Shown here piece after piece: positions 16,823 to 26,730 of a DNA stretch of 53,108 nt (the first letter of the stretch is position 1; the number at the start of each line of letters is the position of its first letter). Origin of the DNA: Flavobacteriales bacterium (GTDB taxonomy: Bacteria > Bacteroidota > Bacteroidia > Flavobacteriales > Flavobacteriaceae); contig JALVST010000013.1 of assembly GCA_027024205.1 (NCBI GenBank), forward strand, positions 1 to 53,108, read 5' to 3'. The notes below the pieces were generated by a model. The model did no database searches. It saw only the letters and a program-made list of their open reading frames with translations, and was not told the DNA's origin. The position numbers were made by a program, and so were the translations under genes.

Positions 16823-17758
16823 TTATATTGCTTCTTTGTCTGATGCTTTTTCAATCCAAATGATACTGATGATGCCGGTAATTATCAATAAAATTGCCAA
16901 CCAAAAATTACCGTCAAAATGTGCTGGTAAAATTTGCTTGTAATAAGAAACAACGGGTTTACCGTGTTTGAGGACAATTTGGCCGTTGTGTTCCAGATAA
17001 ACGGCCTTTTTCCAGGGCCATAAAATACTTAACGAACCTAAAATAAATCCGGTCAACAAAGCCAAGGTTTGATACCTGTATCGTTTAAAAAGCCATGATA
17101 GAACATGTGAAAATCCTATCAAACCGGCAATGGCTCCCGCTACAAAAGGTAAAAGGACCTTCAAATTGAAATGATTGATGGCATCTATGGTAACGAGTTG
17201 GTAGTTGCCGAGCAAAATCAGGACAAAAGAACCCGACAGACCGGGTAAAATCATACTCACAATGGCTATGATACCGTTGAGAAACAGGTACCAGGGATTA
17301 TCATTTTCGACAGCCGGATGTAAAGTGGTTACCGCTATGGCAATTAATGTTCCTATGATAAAACTCAAATAGGTGGTCCAATGCCGTTTTTTAACATTTT
17401 TTCCGATAAAATAGACTGATGCCAAGACTAATCCGAAAAAGTATGCCCAAATGAATACGGGATAATCACGAAACAAGAAAGAAAACAACTTGGCAAGAGA
17501 TAAAACAGCGGCAATTATTCCCAATCCTATGGAAAATAAAAAGTAAAAATTTATATGTTGTGCCAATTGTCGCCAGCGAAATTTGATAAACAACCGCAGT
17601 GCTGTCATATCAAATGATTTTATGGCGTTTATCAAACGTTCGTATATCCCTGTGATAAGTGCCATAGTACCGCCTGAAACGCCGGGTATAACGTTTGCCG
17701 CTCCCACTGCCATGCCTTTAAAAAATAAAACGAGATTGAAAGGGTTGGGAGATTTCAT
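16823..17758 (-). CDS. DUF368 undecaprenyl-phosphate translocase (PopT family)
   Basis: This 311-residue polytopic membrane protein has about eight helices. It contains the two DUF368 signatures in inverted-repeat positions: GAANVIPGVSGGTMALITGI near residue 20 and SMILPGLSGSFVLILLGNY near residue 170. DUF368 proteins were recently shown to flip the lipid carrier undecaprenyl phosphate back to the cytoplasmic face, feeding wall, O-antigen and capsule synthesis. It lies directly upstream of aroE and 12 nt downstream of the TPR gene, so three genes likely share a transcript. Function is by family membership. Confidence 0.9.
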   Translation of the reverse strand: MKSPNPFNLVLFFKGMAVGAANVIPGVSGGTMALITGIYERLINAIKSFDMTALRLFIKFRWRQLAQHINFYFLFSIGLGIIAAVLSLAKLFSFLFRDYPVFIWAYFFGLVLASVYFIGKNVKKRHWTTYLSFIIGTLIAIAVTTLHPAVENDNPWYLFLNGIIAIVSMILPGLSGSFVLILLGNYQLVTIDAINHFNLKVLLPFVAGAIAGLIGFSHVLSWLFKRYRYQTLALLTGFILGSLSILWPWKKAVYLEHNGQIVLKHGKPVVSYYKQILPAHFDGNFWLAILLIITGIISIIWIEKASDKEAI

Positions 17759-17769
17759 ACAAATGATTT

Positions 17770-19005
17770 TTATGAGCCTGACATCAGACTTTGAATTTCT
17801 TTGGAATTGGGAAATTGTTGTTTGGCTTTGAGTAGTAAATTTCTAAATTTTTCAATTTGTTGTGTGCGTTTGTATAAACCTGATAATTTGATGATGTCAG
17901 GTAAATTAGCTTCTCCCAATTTTAAACTCATTTCCAGGGCTGCAATGGCTTTATCCCAATTTTTGAAATGAATATAAATATCTCCCAACAGTTCGAATAA
18001 TTCTTGATGATTGACTATTTCCGAAGCTCTTTCGGCAATATCCAACGCAGCATGCCAATCGTTAGTATTCATTTTAAGTTCTACCAGTTTGATCCAGGAT
18101 TTGAAATGGCCGGGATCTTCATTGATAGCTTTTAAAAAATATTCGGTTGCATGGTTTGCGTCGTTCATACGTTGATAAATACGGGCAATATGATAGTAAG
18201 TGAAAGCCGTCGGATCGGCAATATCCAAAGTTATTTTATAGAATATCAAGGCTTCTTCGTAACGTCTTAATTTTGAAAAGATATAAGCTTTATCATAGTA
18301 TGCCGCTAAAAATTTATCATCGATAGCAATGGCAAAATCAATAGCTTCCAAGGCTTTGTTGTATTGCCCTTTATCGATATATTTTTTGGCGAGCAAACTC
18401 CAACCGACTTCACTAAAAGGATTGTTGTTGAGAAAATTTTCCAGGAAAAAAATAGCATCGTCCGAACGGTCACTTAAATCGTAACAAGATACGGCGTTGA
18501 ATAATGACATGGAACTTTCGGGGTCGTATTTAAGGGCTTGAATAGCCATTTCAAGTGCCTCGTTGTATTTATCCATGTATAAATACTCAACTGTCATCAT
18601 TTCATAAATTTCAGCCGGGTCGGCTCCCGATAAATTCAGTGCATAGCGTAAAGAGTTTATGGCTTTTTCGTGCAAATGTTTTCTAGAATAAATTTCTGCT
18701 TCCAACATGGGAATTTCCAAACGCTCCGGATCCAGATCACTTAAATAGGCCAAAAGTTCTTCGGCGTTTTCCAGTTGGTCGTTAAGAGAATAAAGTTCGG
18801 CCCGGTAAAGGAGAATATCGATATTGTTATGATGTTGGTATAAACCTGCTTTGATGGCTTTTCGGGCTAAATCGTAATCACCGGAATTGATATAATGTTC
18901 TATAATGGTTAAAAAATCTTCCAAATCGAAAAAATATATTTCGTTTGTTTGCATCATGGTTTCAAAACGGCGAATGAGTTCTTCATAATTATTTGCGTTC
19001 GACAT
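17770..19005 (-). CDS. Tetratricopeptide repeat protein (soluble)
   Basis: This 411-residue protein is built of about eleven TPR units of 34 residues, for example NEALEMAIQALKYDPESSM, KALEAIDFAIAIDDKFLAAY and ATEYFLKAINEDPGHFKSW. It has no signal peptide or membrane helix, so it is cytoplasmic and probably a protein-binding scaffold. Proteins of this sort are common beside housekeeping genes of Bacteroidota, and no specific partner can be named. It heads the TPR-DUF368-aroE transcript, and a TAATTTTG string at 19035-19028 resembles the -7 promoter element. Confidence 0.88.
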   Translation of the reverse strand: MSNANNYEELIRRFETMMQTNEIYFFDLEDFLTIIEHYINSGDYDLARKAIKAGLYQHHNNIDILLYRAELYSLNDQLENAEELLAYLSDLDPERLEIPMLEAEIYSRKHLHEKAINSLRYALNLSGADPAEIYEMMTVEYLYMDKYNEALEMAIQALKYDPESSMSLFNAVSCYDLSDRSDDAIFFLENFLNNNPFSEVGWSLLAKKYIDKGQYNKALEAIDFAIAIDDKFLAAYYDKAYIFSKLRRYEEALIFYKITLDIADPTAFTYYHIARIYQRMNDANHATEYFLKAINEDPGHFKSWIKLVELKMNTNDWHAALDIAERASEIVNHQELFELLGDIYIHFKNWDKAIAALEMSLKLGEANLPDIIKLSGLYKRTQQIEKFRNLLLKAKQQFPNSKEIQSLMSGS

Positions 19006-19132
19006 AATTGAATTATTTGTGGTTAAGCAAAATTACGTTATTAAATGTTAAAAAATCACGTTATTATGCAAAAGTTATTAACAGAGTTATTAATAATAAG
19101 TTGTTTAAAGTTGACAAAAATATATAAAAACA

Positions 19133-19504
19133 TCAATTGTCGAATACGGCTTTAAATAATAAATTTGCCGTAGCGGGATTGGTTGCCAACGGGACGTTGT
19201 GGACGTCACAAAGTCGCATCAACATGGATATGTCGGGTTCATGCGGATGTTTGTCGAGCGGGTCGCGAAAGAATACAACCATTTTGGTTTTTCCTTCTGC
19301 TACACGGGCGCCTATTTGTGCGTCGCCACCTAATGGGCCTGACAACATACGGTTGACTTTTAAGCCGGTTTCTTGTATGTATTTTCCGGTAGTGCCGGTT
19401 GCTACGATTTTGACATTTTTTTGCAATAAATCGTTTTTGTGTTCCATTATAAACCGGACCATTTCGGGTTTCTTACCATCGTGTGATATTAGGGCTATTT
19501 CCAT
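19133..19504 (-). CDS. mgsA: Methylglyoxal synthase
   Basis: MgsA converts dihydroxyacetone phosphate to methylglyoxal and phosphate, a bypass used when sugar phosphates pile up. The family motifs are clear: ALISHDGKK at the start, VATGTTG (phosphate-binding loop), [11 protein letters not shown] with the catalytic Asp at residue 61, [15 protein letters not shown] and PLATNPATA. At 123 residues it lacks the C-terminal extension of the 152-residue E. coli enzyme but keeps all core motifs. It is a single-gene unit, and TAATTTTG at 19531-19524 could be its -7 element. Confidence 0.95.
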   Translation of the reverse strand: MEIALISHDGKKPEMVRFIMEHKNDLLQKNVKIVATGTTGKYIQETGLKVNRMLSGPLGGDAQIGARVAEGKTKMVVFFRDPLDKHPHEPDISMLMRLCDVHNVPLATNPATANLLFKAVFDN

Positions 19505-19539
19505 TTAGTTATTTTTTGAAAGGCAAAATTACGTAAAAA

Positions 19540-19672
19540 TATTAAGGAATTGAGGAATTGAGATTTTGTATTTGGTGCCATTTCGAACGTAGTGAGAAAT
19601 CTTACTAATAATTCTCAATTCATTCCACTTTGTCAGCGAGAGGTCGCTTCACTCCGCTGCTACTAATAATTT
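19540..19672. repeat. Degenerate intergenic repeat overlapping the 3' end of the S41 gene
   Basis: The segment holds TTTCGAACGTAGTGAGAAATC (cited as TTTCGAACGTAGTGAG then AAATC) and GCGAGAGGTCGCTTCACTCC, with short direct repeats of TACTAATAATT on both sides. Such strings are typical of REP-like intergenic elements of this phylum. The last dozen codons of the S41 peptidase read into it. Confidence 0.4.
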
Positions 19673-21095
19673 TGATTAAAACATCGCTATCGAGATACAT
19701 TTCATCGGAAAAAGGTTGACCTGTATAGTAAATTTCGTTTAAGACCGGCTTGTTTTGACGAGAAACATTTGTAGTGTTGTTACTGATATAATTCAAGGCC
19801 GTTTGCAATAGCGGTTCGTTAATGTCGCCTAATGTGCCTAAATTAAAATAGTCTTCCGGTTGATAAATATCAGGTGTCAGACCGTTGACAAAATCACTTT
19901 CACCATTGGCATTGCTGACTTTTGTTACAATAGGTTGGATAGCCCACATGTGCGTTTGATTGACATTATTGCCCGAAAAATCAGGCGAATCGAACATTGT
20001 AATTGATGCGGTATATTTGCCGTGGGTAGCTGTTCCTATTTGGGTTATATTGATATATGGACGTAAACAATTTATCAATGATTCACTGGCTGAAGCACTA
20101 TTTTTAGTAGCGATAAATACGATATCATTTAACATCAAATGGTTGATATTTTCGCCGTTAATCATTTGAGTGACAAATTGCCGGGTTAGATATTGCGGAT
20201 AATTTTCTTGCATCCATTGTTGCATGGCCGGATGCCATTGGTATTTTAAGTAGGTTTGTCCTGTAAATTGTCCGGTAATCATACTGCCCAAATACGTCAT
20301 TGTCTGTACACTGCCTCCCGGATTGTAACGTAAATCCACTATCAGTTTGTCTATATTTTGTGATTTGAAATAGTTAAAAATCGCATTGAGCCGGCTGTCG
20401 TAATCGGATATAAATCCGTTATATATCAAATATCCGGTTTTGTGAGTTCCTGTGTTATATACATTATAATAATAAACCGGATTTTCACTGACAACGGTTT
20501 TGTTGAGCAATAGAGTGTTACCGGTATCCACCAATTGGGTACCGTCCCAAGTAGCCCATTCTATGTTTAATTGTTCCCGGCTTAACAGATCTTGATAATT
20601 GTTAACGGTTAATTGTTGGCTGTCTATTTTACGGAATAAAAATCCTCGTTGTACTCCGTTGAGAGCCGCTTCCGAACCGGGAACAACATATTTGACATAA
20701 GCAAAAATATTTGTCGAACTACCGGGTTCATATACTAAACCTATACGCATGCCGGTTGTTTTACGGATACCTTGAAACATTTGTATTAGAGCCATATAAT
20801 CATCAACAATCCACGACCAATGATCTATTTCATTACGCTTGTAAATCAAATGTTCAAATAAATCATCGGGATGTTCGTAATCTTGTAAATACCGGTTTAA
20901 TTCCGTTTGATTTTTGAATTTTGTATCGGCCAAATCCGGCACTTTGTTTTTCCATAAATACAACGCATTCATAGCTTTCCAAACAAAATCGTTGATTTCC
21001 AATGTTTGTTTGTCTATTTGATATGTTTCCTCTTTTTTACAACGGATAAGGGTTAAACTCCATAAACTGACGAAGATGTATAATAATTTTTTCAT
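19620..21095 (-). CDS. S41-family peptidase, probable lipoprotein
   Basis: This 491-residue exported protease is of the C-terminal-processing (tail-specific) type. It has an N-terminal hydrophobic signal and a Cys at residue 19 in LTLIRCKKEE; Arg before the Cys is atypical for a lipobox, so lipidation is likely but not certain. A PDZ-like region is at about 125-200, and the S41 core includes VDLRYNPGGSVQTM, ATKNSASASESLINCL (catalytic Ser) and GTATHGKYTASI (catalytic Lys region). The final residues (SSSGVKRPLADKVE) are coded by repeat sequence and are probably a recent C-terminal replacement. It appears monocistronic. Confidence 0.88.
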   Translation of the reverse strand: MKKLLYIFVSLWSLTLIRCKKEETYQIDKQTLEINDFVWKAMNALYLWKNKVPDLADTKFKNQTELNRYLQDYEHPDDLFEHLIYKRNEIDHWSWIVDDYMALIQMFQGIRKTTGMRIGLVYEPGSSTNIFAYVKYVVPGSEAALNGVQRGFLFRKIDSQQLTVNNYQDLLSREQLNIEWATWDGTQLVDTGNTLLLNKTVVSENPVYYYNVYNTGTHKTGYLIYNGFISDYDSRLNAIFNYFKSQNIDKLIVDLRYNPGGSVQTMTYLGSMITGQFTGQTYLKYQWHPAMQQWMQENYPQYLTRQFVTQMINGENINHLMLNDIVFIATKNSASASESLINCLRPYINITQIGTATHGKYTASITMFDSPDFSGNNVNQTHMWAIQPIVTKVSNANGESDFVNGLTPDIYQPEDYFNLGTLGDINEPLLQTALNYISNNTTNVSRQNKPVLNEIYYTGQPFSDEMYLDSDVLIKIISSSGVKRPLADKVE

Positions 21096-21214
21096 TTATA
21101 TGGATTAAATAATTATCTTTTTTATTAGGTTTGGATATTGATAAAAGTCGAGAGCGTAGTCTTAATTATCAATTTTCAATTTTTCATTCTCAATTAATTT
21201 TTTCTCACTCTTCA

Positions 21215-22024
21215 CTACTCATTTCGTAATTTATTAACAATCCGGCGGGTTTCAACAGCCGGTTTGACATCGTGTACACGTAAAATTTTGGCCCCGTTCA
21301 GTAAAGCGATTGTATTGACCACCGTCGTTGCATTGAGTGCGTCTTCCGGTGTAATATCCAATAATTTATACAACATGGATTTGCGTGACATCCCTGCCAA
21401 GAGGGGATAATTTAAATCTGAAAATTCTCTAAGCCTGTTTAGTATTTTATAGTTTTGTTCCAAGGTTTTACCAAATCCGAAACCGGGGTCTAAAATTATT
21501 TTATCAAATCCCGAATTGTTCAATTGTTTGATTTTTGAAATAAAAAAATCTTTAATTTCATTGACAACATCAATATAATCGGTTTGCTTTTGCATGTTTT
21601 CGGGTTTGCCTTTCATGTGCATCAAAACATAAGGTACTTGTAAGCGGGCTATGGTTTCAAACATTTTATTGTCTAAATTACCGCCTGAAATATCATTGAT
21701 AATTTGTGCGCCTTTTTCAACAACTTCTTCGGCAATTTTATGCCGGTAAGTATCGATGGAAATTACGGTTTTGGGAAAATGTTTTATGATGGTTTCTAAT
21801 ACGGGCATTAAACGTTGGCGTTCTTCATCATAAGATACCAATTTGGCTCCCGGGCGTGACGAAAAAGCACCTATATCGATAATATCCGCTCCTTCTTCCA
21901 GCATTTGAGCTGTTCTCTCGAGAGCTGCCGTTTCCTTATTGTAACGATTACCGTCGTAAAAAGAGTCGGGGGTAAGATTTAATATCCCCATAATCAATGT
22001 ATTGTTCAAATCAAATCCGGACAT
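21215..22024 (-). CDS. folP: Dihydropteroate synthase
   Basis: FolP joins p-aminobenzoate to 6-hydroxymethyl-dihydropterin diphosphate in folate synthesis and is the sulfonamide target. Motifs are MGILNLTPDSFYDG, IDIGAFSSRPGA, VISIDTYRHKIAEE, INDISGG, ILDPGFGFGKT and RVHDV at the C terminus. The ATG at 22024 gives 269 residues and is preferred over an in-frame TTG at 22045 that would overlap the LOG gene. It lies 8 nt after that gene's stop and is likely cotranscribed with it. Confidence 0.95.
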   Translation of the reverse strand: MSGFDLNNTLIMGILNLTPDSFYDGNRYNKETAALERTAQMLEEGADIIDIGAFSSRPGAKLVSYDEERQRLMPVLETIIKHFPKTVISIDTYRHKIAEEVVEKGAQIINDISGGNLDNKMFETIARLQVPYVLMHMKGKPENMQKQTDYIDVVNEIKDFFISKIKQLNNSGFDKIILDPGFGFGKTLEQNYKILNRLREFSDLNYPLLAGMSRKSMLYKLLDITPEDALNATTVVNTIALLNGAKILRVHDVKPAVETRRIVNKLRNE

Positions 22025-22031
22025 ATTTTTT

Positions 22032-22616
22032 TTATTTTGAAGCAACTGTATGTACCACTTTTGATACTTTGGGGGCTTCGTAATTTTGCATCATTTCAAA
22101 AAGTTTTTCAATCCGTTCATTGACCAGAATCATATTTCGGTTTTCGAGTTTTAAAAAACCTTCTTTGACCATTAAATCGAATTGGGCTATCAGAGGGTTG
22201 TAAAAGCCGTTGGTATTTAAGATGCCGATAGGTTTGTGCTCAATTTGCAGTTGTCCCAGGGTTAGTGCTTCCATCAGTTCGTCCAAGGTGCCGAAGCCAC
22301 CGGGTAAAGCGATATATCCATCAACTATTTTACTAATAGTCATTTTTCTTTCGGCCATATTTTTACTGGTAATCATTTTTTGCACCCCTGTGTGTTCAAT
22401 TTCTTCGAGTTTTAAAAAATCCGGAATAACGCCGGTAACCGTTCCACCTTCTTGTAAAGCTGCATCGGCAATGGTCCCCATCATGCCGAATTTACCACCA
22501 CCGAAAATTATTTCAATATTTTTCCGGGCTAAAAATTTGCCCAAATCATGGGCGGCATTGGCATAAACCGGATTAAAACCTATACTGGCTCCACAAAAAA
22601 TGGCAATCTTTTTCAT
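22032..22616 (-). CDS. LOG-family protein (nucleoside 5'-monophosphate phosphoribohydrolase)
   Basis: This 194-residue protein starts at ATG 22616 (MKKIAIFCGASIG); the frame extends upstream to 22685, but those residues lack family character. The signature of LOG proteins (TIGR00730 group) is complete: GGGKFGMMG, MAERKMTI and PGGFGTLDELMEA, which carry the catalytic Arg and Glu of AMP and cytokinin-nucleotide hydrolysis. Bacterial members release free bases from nucleotides, and their physiological role is often unclear. It is followed by folP. Confidence 0.92.
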   Translation of the reverse strand: MKKIAIFCGASIGFNPVYANAAHDLGKFLARKNIEIIFGGGKFGMMGTIADAALQEGGTVTGVIPDFLKLEEIEHTGVQKMITSKNMAERKMTISKIVDGYIALPGGFGTLDELMEALTLGQLQIEHKPIGILNTNGFYNPLIAQFDLMVKEGFLKLENRNMILVNERIEKLFEMMQNYEAPKVSKVVHTVASK

Positions 22617-22706
22617 ATTGAAATATTTTGAACTTACCGGGTCATTAATTTCCCGGGTCTGTTTTGATTGGAAATAAAAAAACAAATATAAAAAAAATCA
22701 AAAATG

Positions 22707-24245
22707 TTATTTCGGTTGTAATTGAACAAACGGCACTAACATTTCTTGCATGGAAACACCACCGTGTTGTAACGTATTGGTAAAGTATTCAACATAATGA
22801 TTATAGTTGTTGGGATAAACAAAAAAATAGTCTTCTTTGGCAAAAATAAACGGACTATTGATAGCAATGGGCGGCAATTTGATTTGTTCGGGTTTTTCAA
22901 CGGCATACACATTTTTTTTCTCATAAGTCAAACTTTTACCGGTTTTGTATCGCAAATTCAAACTGGTTTCTTTCGGCCCGATAACTTTGGTCGGTCTTTT
23001 AACATTAATAGTACCGTGGTCGGTAGTGATAAAAAGTTTCATCTTGTTGGCCGATGCCAGTTTGATGATTTCAAATAAAGGGGAATTATCAAACCATGAT
23101 TTGGTCAATGAACGGTAGGCTTTATCATCCGGAGCGAGTTCTTTAATCAAATCCAAATCGGTTTTGGCATGTGACAACATATCGACGAAATTGTAAACAA
23201 CCACGTTTAAATCGTAATTTTTAAATTGGCTGAATTGACTGATAATCTTTTGTCCGAAATTGTAATTCAATATTTTGATATAATTTGTTTTTAAATTTAA
23301 GTTCAAGCGTTGGATATGGGCTTCCAAAAATTTTTTTTCATACAGGTTTTTACCGCCTTCATCCGTGTCGTCTTTCCACCATTGTGGATAGTGTTTTTTT
23401 AAATCCAAAGGTAACAAACCGCCGAAAATACTATTGCGGGCATATTGTGTTGCAGTGGGGAGAATAGCATAGTAGAGTTCTTCCTTGACCGGTTTGTAAT
23501 AATCTTTAATCATCGGGGCTATGGCTAACCACTGGTCGTAGCGTAAGTTGTCTATTACGATTAAAAGTGTGTTCTCTTCAACTTCCGGAAAAACATATTT
23601 TTTTAAAATTTGATGAGACATGACTGGTGCATCATTACCGTTGACCCAATCTTCGTAATTGTCTTTGACAAACCTGAAAAAAGCCCGGTTGGCTTCTTGA
23701 AATTGCCCTTTGAGAATTTCACTCATCTGACTGTCTTGAATGGCATCCATTTTCAATTCCCATTTGACCAATTTTTCGTAGAGTTGTGCCCATTCGTCAA
23801 AAGTATCTATCATGTTGATATCCATCGAAATGCGTTGAAAATCTTGTTGATAAGACAGATTGGTTTTTTCGGATACCAGTTCTTTTTGATTGAGAATTTT
23901 CTTTAAAGTCAACAAGACTTGTTTGGGATTGACCGGCTTGATAATATAGTCTGTAATTTGTTGACCTATAGCTTCTTCCATGATGTTTTCTTCTTCACTT
24001 TTGGTGATCATGACGACCGGTAAGTGCGGAAAACGGGTTTTAATACGGCTCAATGTTTCCAAACCGTCAATACCGGGCATTTGTTCATCCAGAAAAACGA
24101 TATCAACATCTTGCCGTTTCAATTCATCCAAAGCTTCCAAACCGCTTTGAGCCGTTACAACTTCATAATTTTTTGATTCCAAAAAGATGATATGGGGTTT
24201 TAACAAGCCGATTTCATCATCGACCCAAAGAATTTTTTTCGACAT
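22707..24245 (-). CDS. porX: PorX-type response regulator with PglZ phosphatase domain
   Basis: This 512-residue protein has a CheY-like receiver (residues 1-120, phosphoacceptor Asp53 in FLDEQMPG, KPVN loop at about 103), a helical linker, and a PglZ alkaline-phosphatase-superfamily domain. The latter shows IVIDNLRYDQW (metal ligand D232), PTATQYARN (nucleophile Thr at 264-266), NFVDMLSHAKTD and TTDHGTINV. This domain order is that of PorX, which regulates the type IX secretion system with PorY. The partner histidine kinase is not in the window. No porin or gliding genes are adjacent. Confidence 0.95.
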   Translation of the reverse strand: MSKKILWVDDEIGLLKPHIIFLESKNYEVVTAQSGLEALDELKRQDVDIVFLDEQMPGIDGLETLSRIKTRFPHLPVVMITKSEEENIMEEAIGQQITDYIIKPVNPKQVLLTLKKILNQKELVSEKTNLSYQQDFQRISMDINMIDTFDEWAQLYEKLVKWELKMDAIQDSQMSEILKGQFQEANRAFFRFVKDNYEDWVNGNDAPVMSHQILKKYVFPEVEENTLLIVIDNLRYDQWLAIAPMIKDYYKPVKEELYYAILPTATQYARNSIFGGLLPLDLKKHYPQWWKDDTDEGGKNLYEKKFLEAHIQRLNLNLKTNYIKILNYNFGQKIISQFSQFKNYDLNVVVYNFVDMLSHAKTDLDLIKELAPDDKAYRSLTKSWFDNSPLFEIIKLASANKMKLFITTDHGTINVKRPTKVIGPKETSLNLRYKTGKSLTYEKKNVYAVEKPEQIKLPPIAINSPFIFAKEDYFFVYPNNYNHYVEYFTNTLQHGGVSMQEMLVPFVQLQPK

Positions 24246-24766
24246 AATTTGATTTTCTTATAATAACGTTATTTGTAGGGAATAAGTATTTGATGAATTG
24301 ATGATTTGAGAAGTAGGTCGCTGAGTGGTTTTGCGAGGAAACGAGCAAAATTGTACCGAAGCGCCGGTTCATAGCTTATTTTGTACTTTGATGTTTGTTT
24401 ATTACTTCATATCTTATGTTCGTCTTGGGAATTGATAAATTGATGATTTATTGTGCTTCATTGGATATTCCGTTGTTTAATGAATGTTTTTTGTTTCATA
24501 CCATATTTTAGTCTTATAAATTGATGAATTATGATTTGTTCCGGTTTATTGAATATTTTGTTTTTTAATGAATGTTTTCTGTTCAAACTGTAATTACGTT
24601 TTATAAATTATTGAGTATCTTTTTATAACTTGTATATTTTTCCTCATTCCTCACTCCTCAATTGCTCAACTCATCAATTCATTAATTCATCAAAAAAAAA
24701 CTTACAACTTGCCATCCCGTTTACTTCGTTAACGGGACGTCGCTACGTTCCGCATGATACTGTTTT
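24246..24766. repeat. Repeat-rich intergenic region between POT transporter and porX
   Basis: About 520 bases without a gene. It contains a palindromic repeat copy (24316-24367, with GGTCGCTGAGTGG at one end and GAAGCGCCGG at the other), two diverged copies of a roughly 100-bp module (near 24384-24490 and 24500-24585), a run of CTCATTCC/CTCAATTC-like heptads (about 24640-24690) and a hairpin CCCGTTTACTTCGTTAACGGG-type stem at 24716-24736. I see no conserved ORF. porX promoter elements must lie at the right part of the neighbouring segment near 24250-24290, but none is convincing. Confidence 0.6.
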
Positions 24767-26554
24767 TTATTCAATTCCGTGCATCCATTTTTTTAGAAAC
24801 GGATTGAGCAACAAAATCAGCACGCCGGCTATAAACGGTATAATTGTAAAAATCAAGAAAAAGCTTGAAATACCAAATTTGTCAGCAATACCTTCGGAAG
24901 CTTCCGCCATCAAACCTGAAAGTTTGTTGGCCAAACCGGTAAAAATATACCAGATACCGAACATAAATCCGGTCATTCGCAATGGTGCCAGTTTGCTAAC
25001 GTATGATAATCCGACCGGAGAAATAGCCAATTCACCCATGGTATGTAACAGATATGCCAAAATAAGCCAAATCATACTGACTGCGGCAGTTTCCGCTCCG
25101 GCGGGAATACCTGCTGCACCGTAAGCCAACATTCCGAAACCAGAACCGAGAAATAAAAAGCCGATAAAAAATTTTTGTGCTGCCGATAGCTTATATCGTT
25201 GCCATATTTTGGAATACAAAGGCGCCAAAGTGATGATAAAAACCGGATTTAATATTTGAAACCAGGTGGTATCGACTATGGGAGTTTCGGCATAAATTTT
25301 ATCATATACACGGGCGATAACCAATCCCCATATAATGGTAAAAGACAGTGCGGTAAACAAAACAGTCAAAGGGTATTTGTTGATAATGGCTTTAGCTAAA
25401 CTGTAAATCACATAAGTTAAAACCAACATCGGAACCACTGAAATGACCGTATCGACTATTTTGTAAATCATTGCCCAATTGCCGGATAAGACACGTGACG
25501 TATAATCACGGGCAAAAATATTCATAGTAGTACCGGCTTGTTCAAAACTGGCCCAAAAAGCAATCACAAAAAAAGCTATGATAAAAATAACTTTTAAACG
25601 GTCCCGTTCAACGCGTTCAAATTTAGGCAGACGTTCAAGTCCTAAAATGATTAAAATTAACAATGATAAAGGAAAGAAAATATCAGCCAATCCCAAATTA
25701 AAGTTTTCTTTAAACAAATGTAGGGTATAAATGTTTTCCGGCAGGAAATGACTGCCTCTTGTGATAACCTTGTAAATGCCGTGTACGACCCAAATTAAAG
25801 CCAATACAATACCGGTAGCAGCCAGGATTTGTTCCAATTTGGTAAAAGGTACGCGTTTTTGGCGTTCTTCTTCGGGTAAATCAATAATTTTAGGTTGCGG
25901 GTTGTTAGCTTCGTCACCAAAAATTCGACGGGCAAAATAAAACTGTAACAATCCGAACAGCATAAAAACCCCGGCCAATCCGAATCCGAATTTCCATCCG
26001 TAATGTTCGCCTATCCAACCGACCAACAACGTGCCGATAAATGCGCCGGAATTGACCCCCATATAAAATATAGTGTAAGCCCCGTCTTTTTTTGGACTGT
26101 GTGGCGGATACATTTTTCCAACTATTGACGACATATTAGGCTTGAATAAACCGGTTCCGATAACCAGAAGTAATAAGCCGATATAGAATACAAAACTCAG
26201 ATCGAATCCCAAATCCATATCGGCAATCGCCAAAGCGGCATGTCCTGCCGTGATAATCGAAGCACCTATGACAACCGTTTTGACATGCCCCCATTTGTTA
26301 TCAGCCAGCCAACCGCCGATCATAGGTAAGAAATATACCAGCATTACATACCAACCGTACAGGGCATAAGCTTCTTTTTTATCCCATTCCCAACCACCTT
26401 CTACAAGTTTGGCAGTAAGAAAAAGTATTAATAATGCTTTCATCCCGTAGTAGCTGAACCGTTCCCACATTTCGGTAAAAAACAAAACGAACAAACCCAC
26501 CGGATGACCGAGTAATTGCGGTTGATTTTGACTGGAAAATTCTTTTTGCACCAT
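24767..26554 (-). CDS. POT-family proton-coupled oligopeptide transporter
   Basis: This 595-residue inner-membrane transporter of the major facilitator superfamily imports di- and tripeptides with protons. The E-x-x-E-R motif is EMWERFSYYGMKALL at residues 28-42, and the second POT signature is in the segment FKPNMSSIVGKMYPP. Fourteen helices are predicted, with a long loop containing the RRIFGDEANNPQP region. The C-terminal half includes GELAISPVGLSYVSKLAP, a motif of POT proteins. It seems monocistronic. Confidence 0.94.
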   Translation of the reverse strand: MVQKEFSSQNQPQLLGHPVGLFVLFFTEMWERFSYYGMKALLILFLTAKLVEGGWEWDKKEAYALYGWYVMLVYFLPMIGGWLADNKWGHVKTVVIGASIITAGHAALAIADMDLGFDLSFVFYIGLLLLVIGTGLFKPNMSSIVGKMYPPHSPKKDGAYTIFYMGVNSGAFIGTLLVGWIGEHYGWKFGFGLAGVFMLFGLLQFYFARRIFGDEANNPQPKIIDLPEEERQKRVPFTKLEQILAATGIVLALIWVVHGIYKVITRGSHFLPENIYTLHLFKENFNLGLADIFFPLSLLILIILGLERLPKFERVERDRLKVIFIIAFFVIAFWASFEQAGTTMNIFARDYTSRVLSGNWAMIYKIVDTVISVVPMLVLTYVIYSLAKAIINKYPLTVLFTALSFTIIWGLVIARVYDKIYAETPIVDTTWFQILNPVFIITLAPLYSKIWQRYKLSAAQKFFIGFLFLGSGFGMLAYGAAGIPAGAETAAVSMIWLILAYLLHTMGELAISPVGLSYVSKLAPLRMTGFMFGIWYIFTGLANKLSGLMAEASEGIADKFGISSFFLIFTIIPFIAGVLILLLNPFLKKWMHGIE

Positions 26555-26730
26555 ATAATTTAAGTTTGCCGGCTAAATTACGTTTTTTAACTGAAATAGA
26601 AAAACCGGCGGAGAAGGATAAAAATTTGGATTTAGATGAATAGTTGTGTATCTTTCTTGGATGAAAAGAATAAAATCATCAATCAATTCATATTTTTTTT
26701 CTAACTTTAATCGATTTAAATTTACTTACA

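Noticed and set aside
19053-19110. Possible DnaA-box cluster (TTATTAACA-like strings) before mgsA
   Set aside because: None matches TTATCCACA well, and repeated TTATTAA strings are expected in A+T-rich DNA.
19137-19508. Plus-strand ORF of 123 codons opposite mgsA
   Set aside because: It exactly mirrors the methylglyoxal synthase gene, whose motifs are complete; the mirror frame has no family character.
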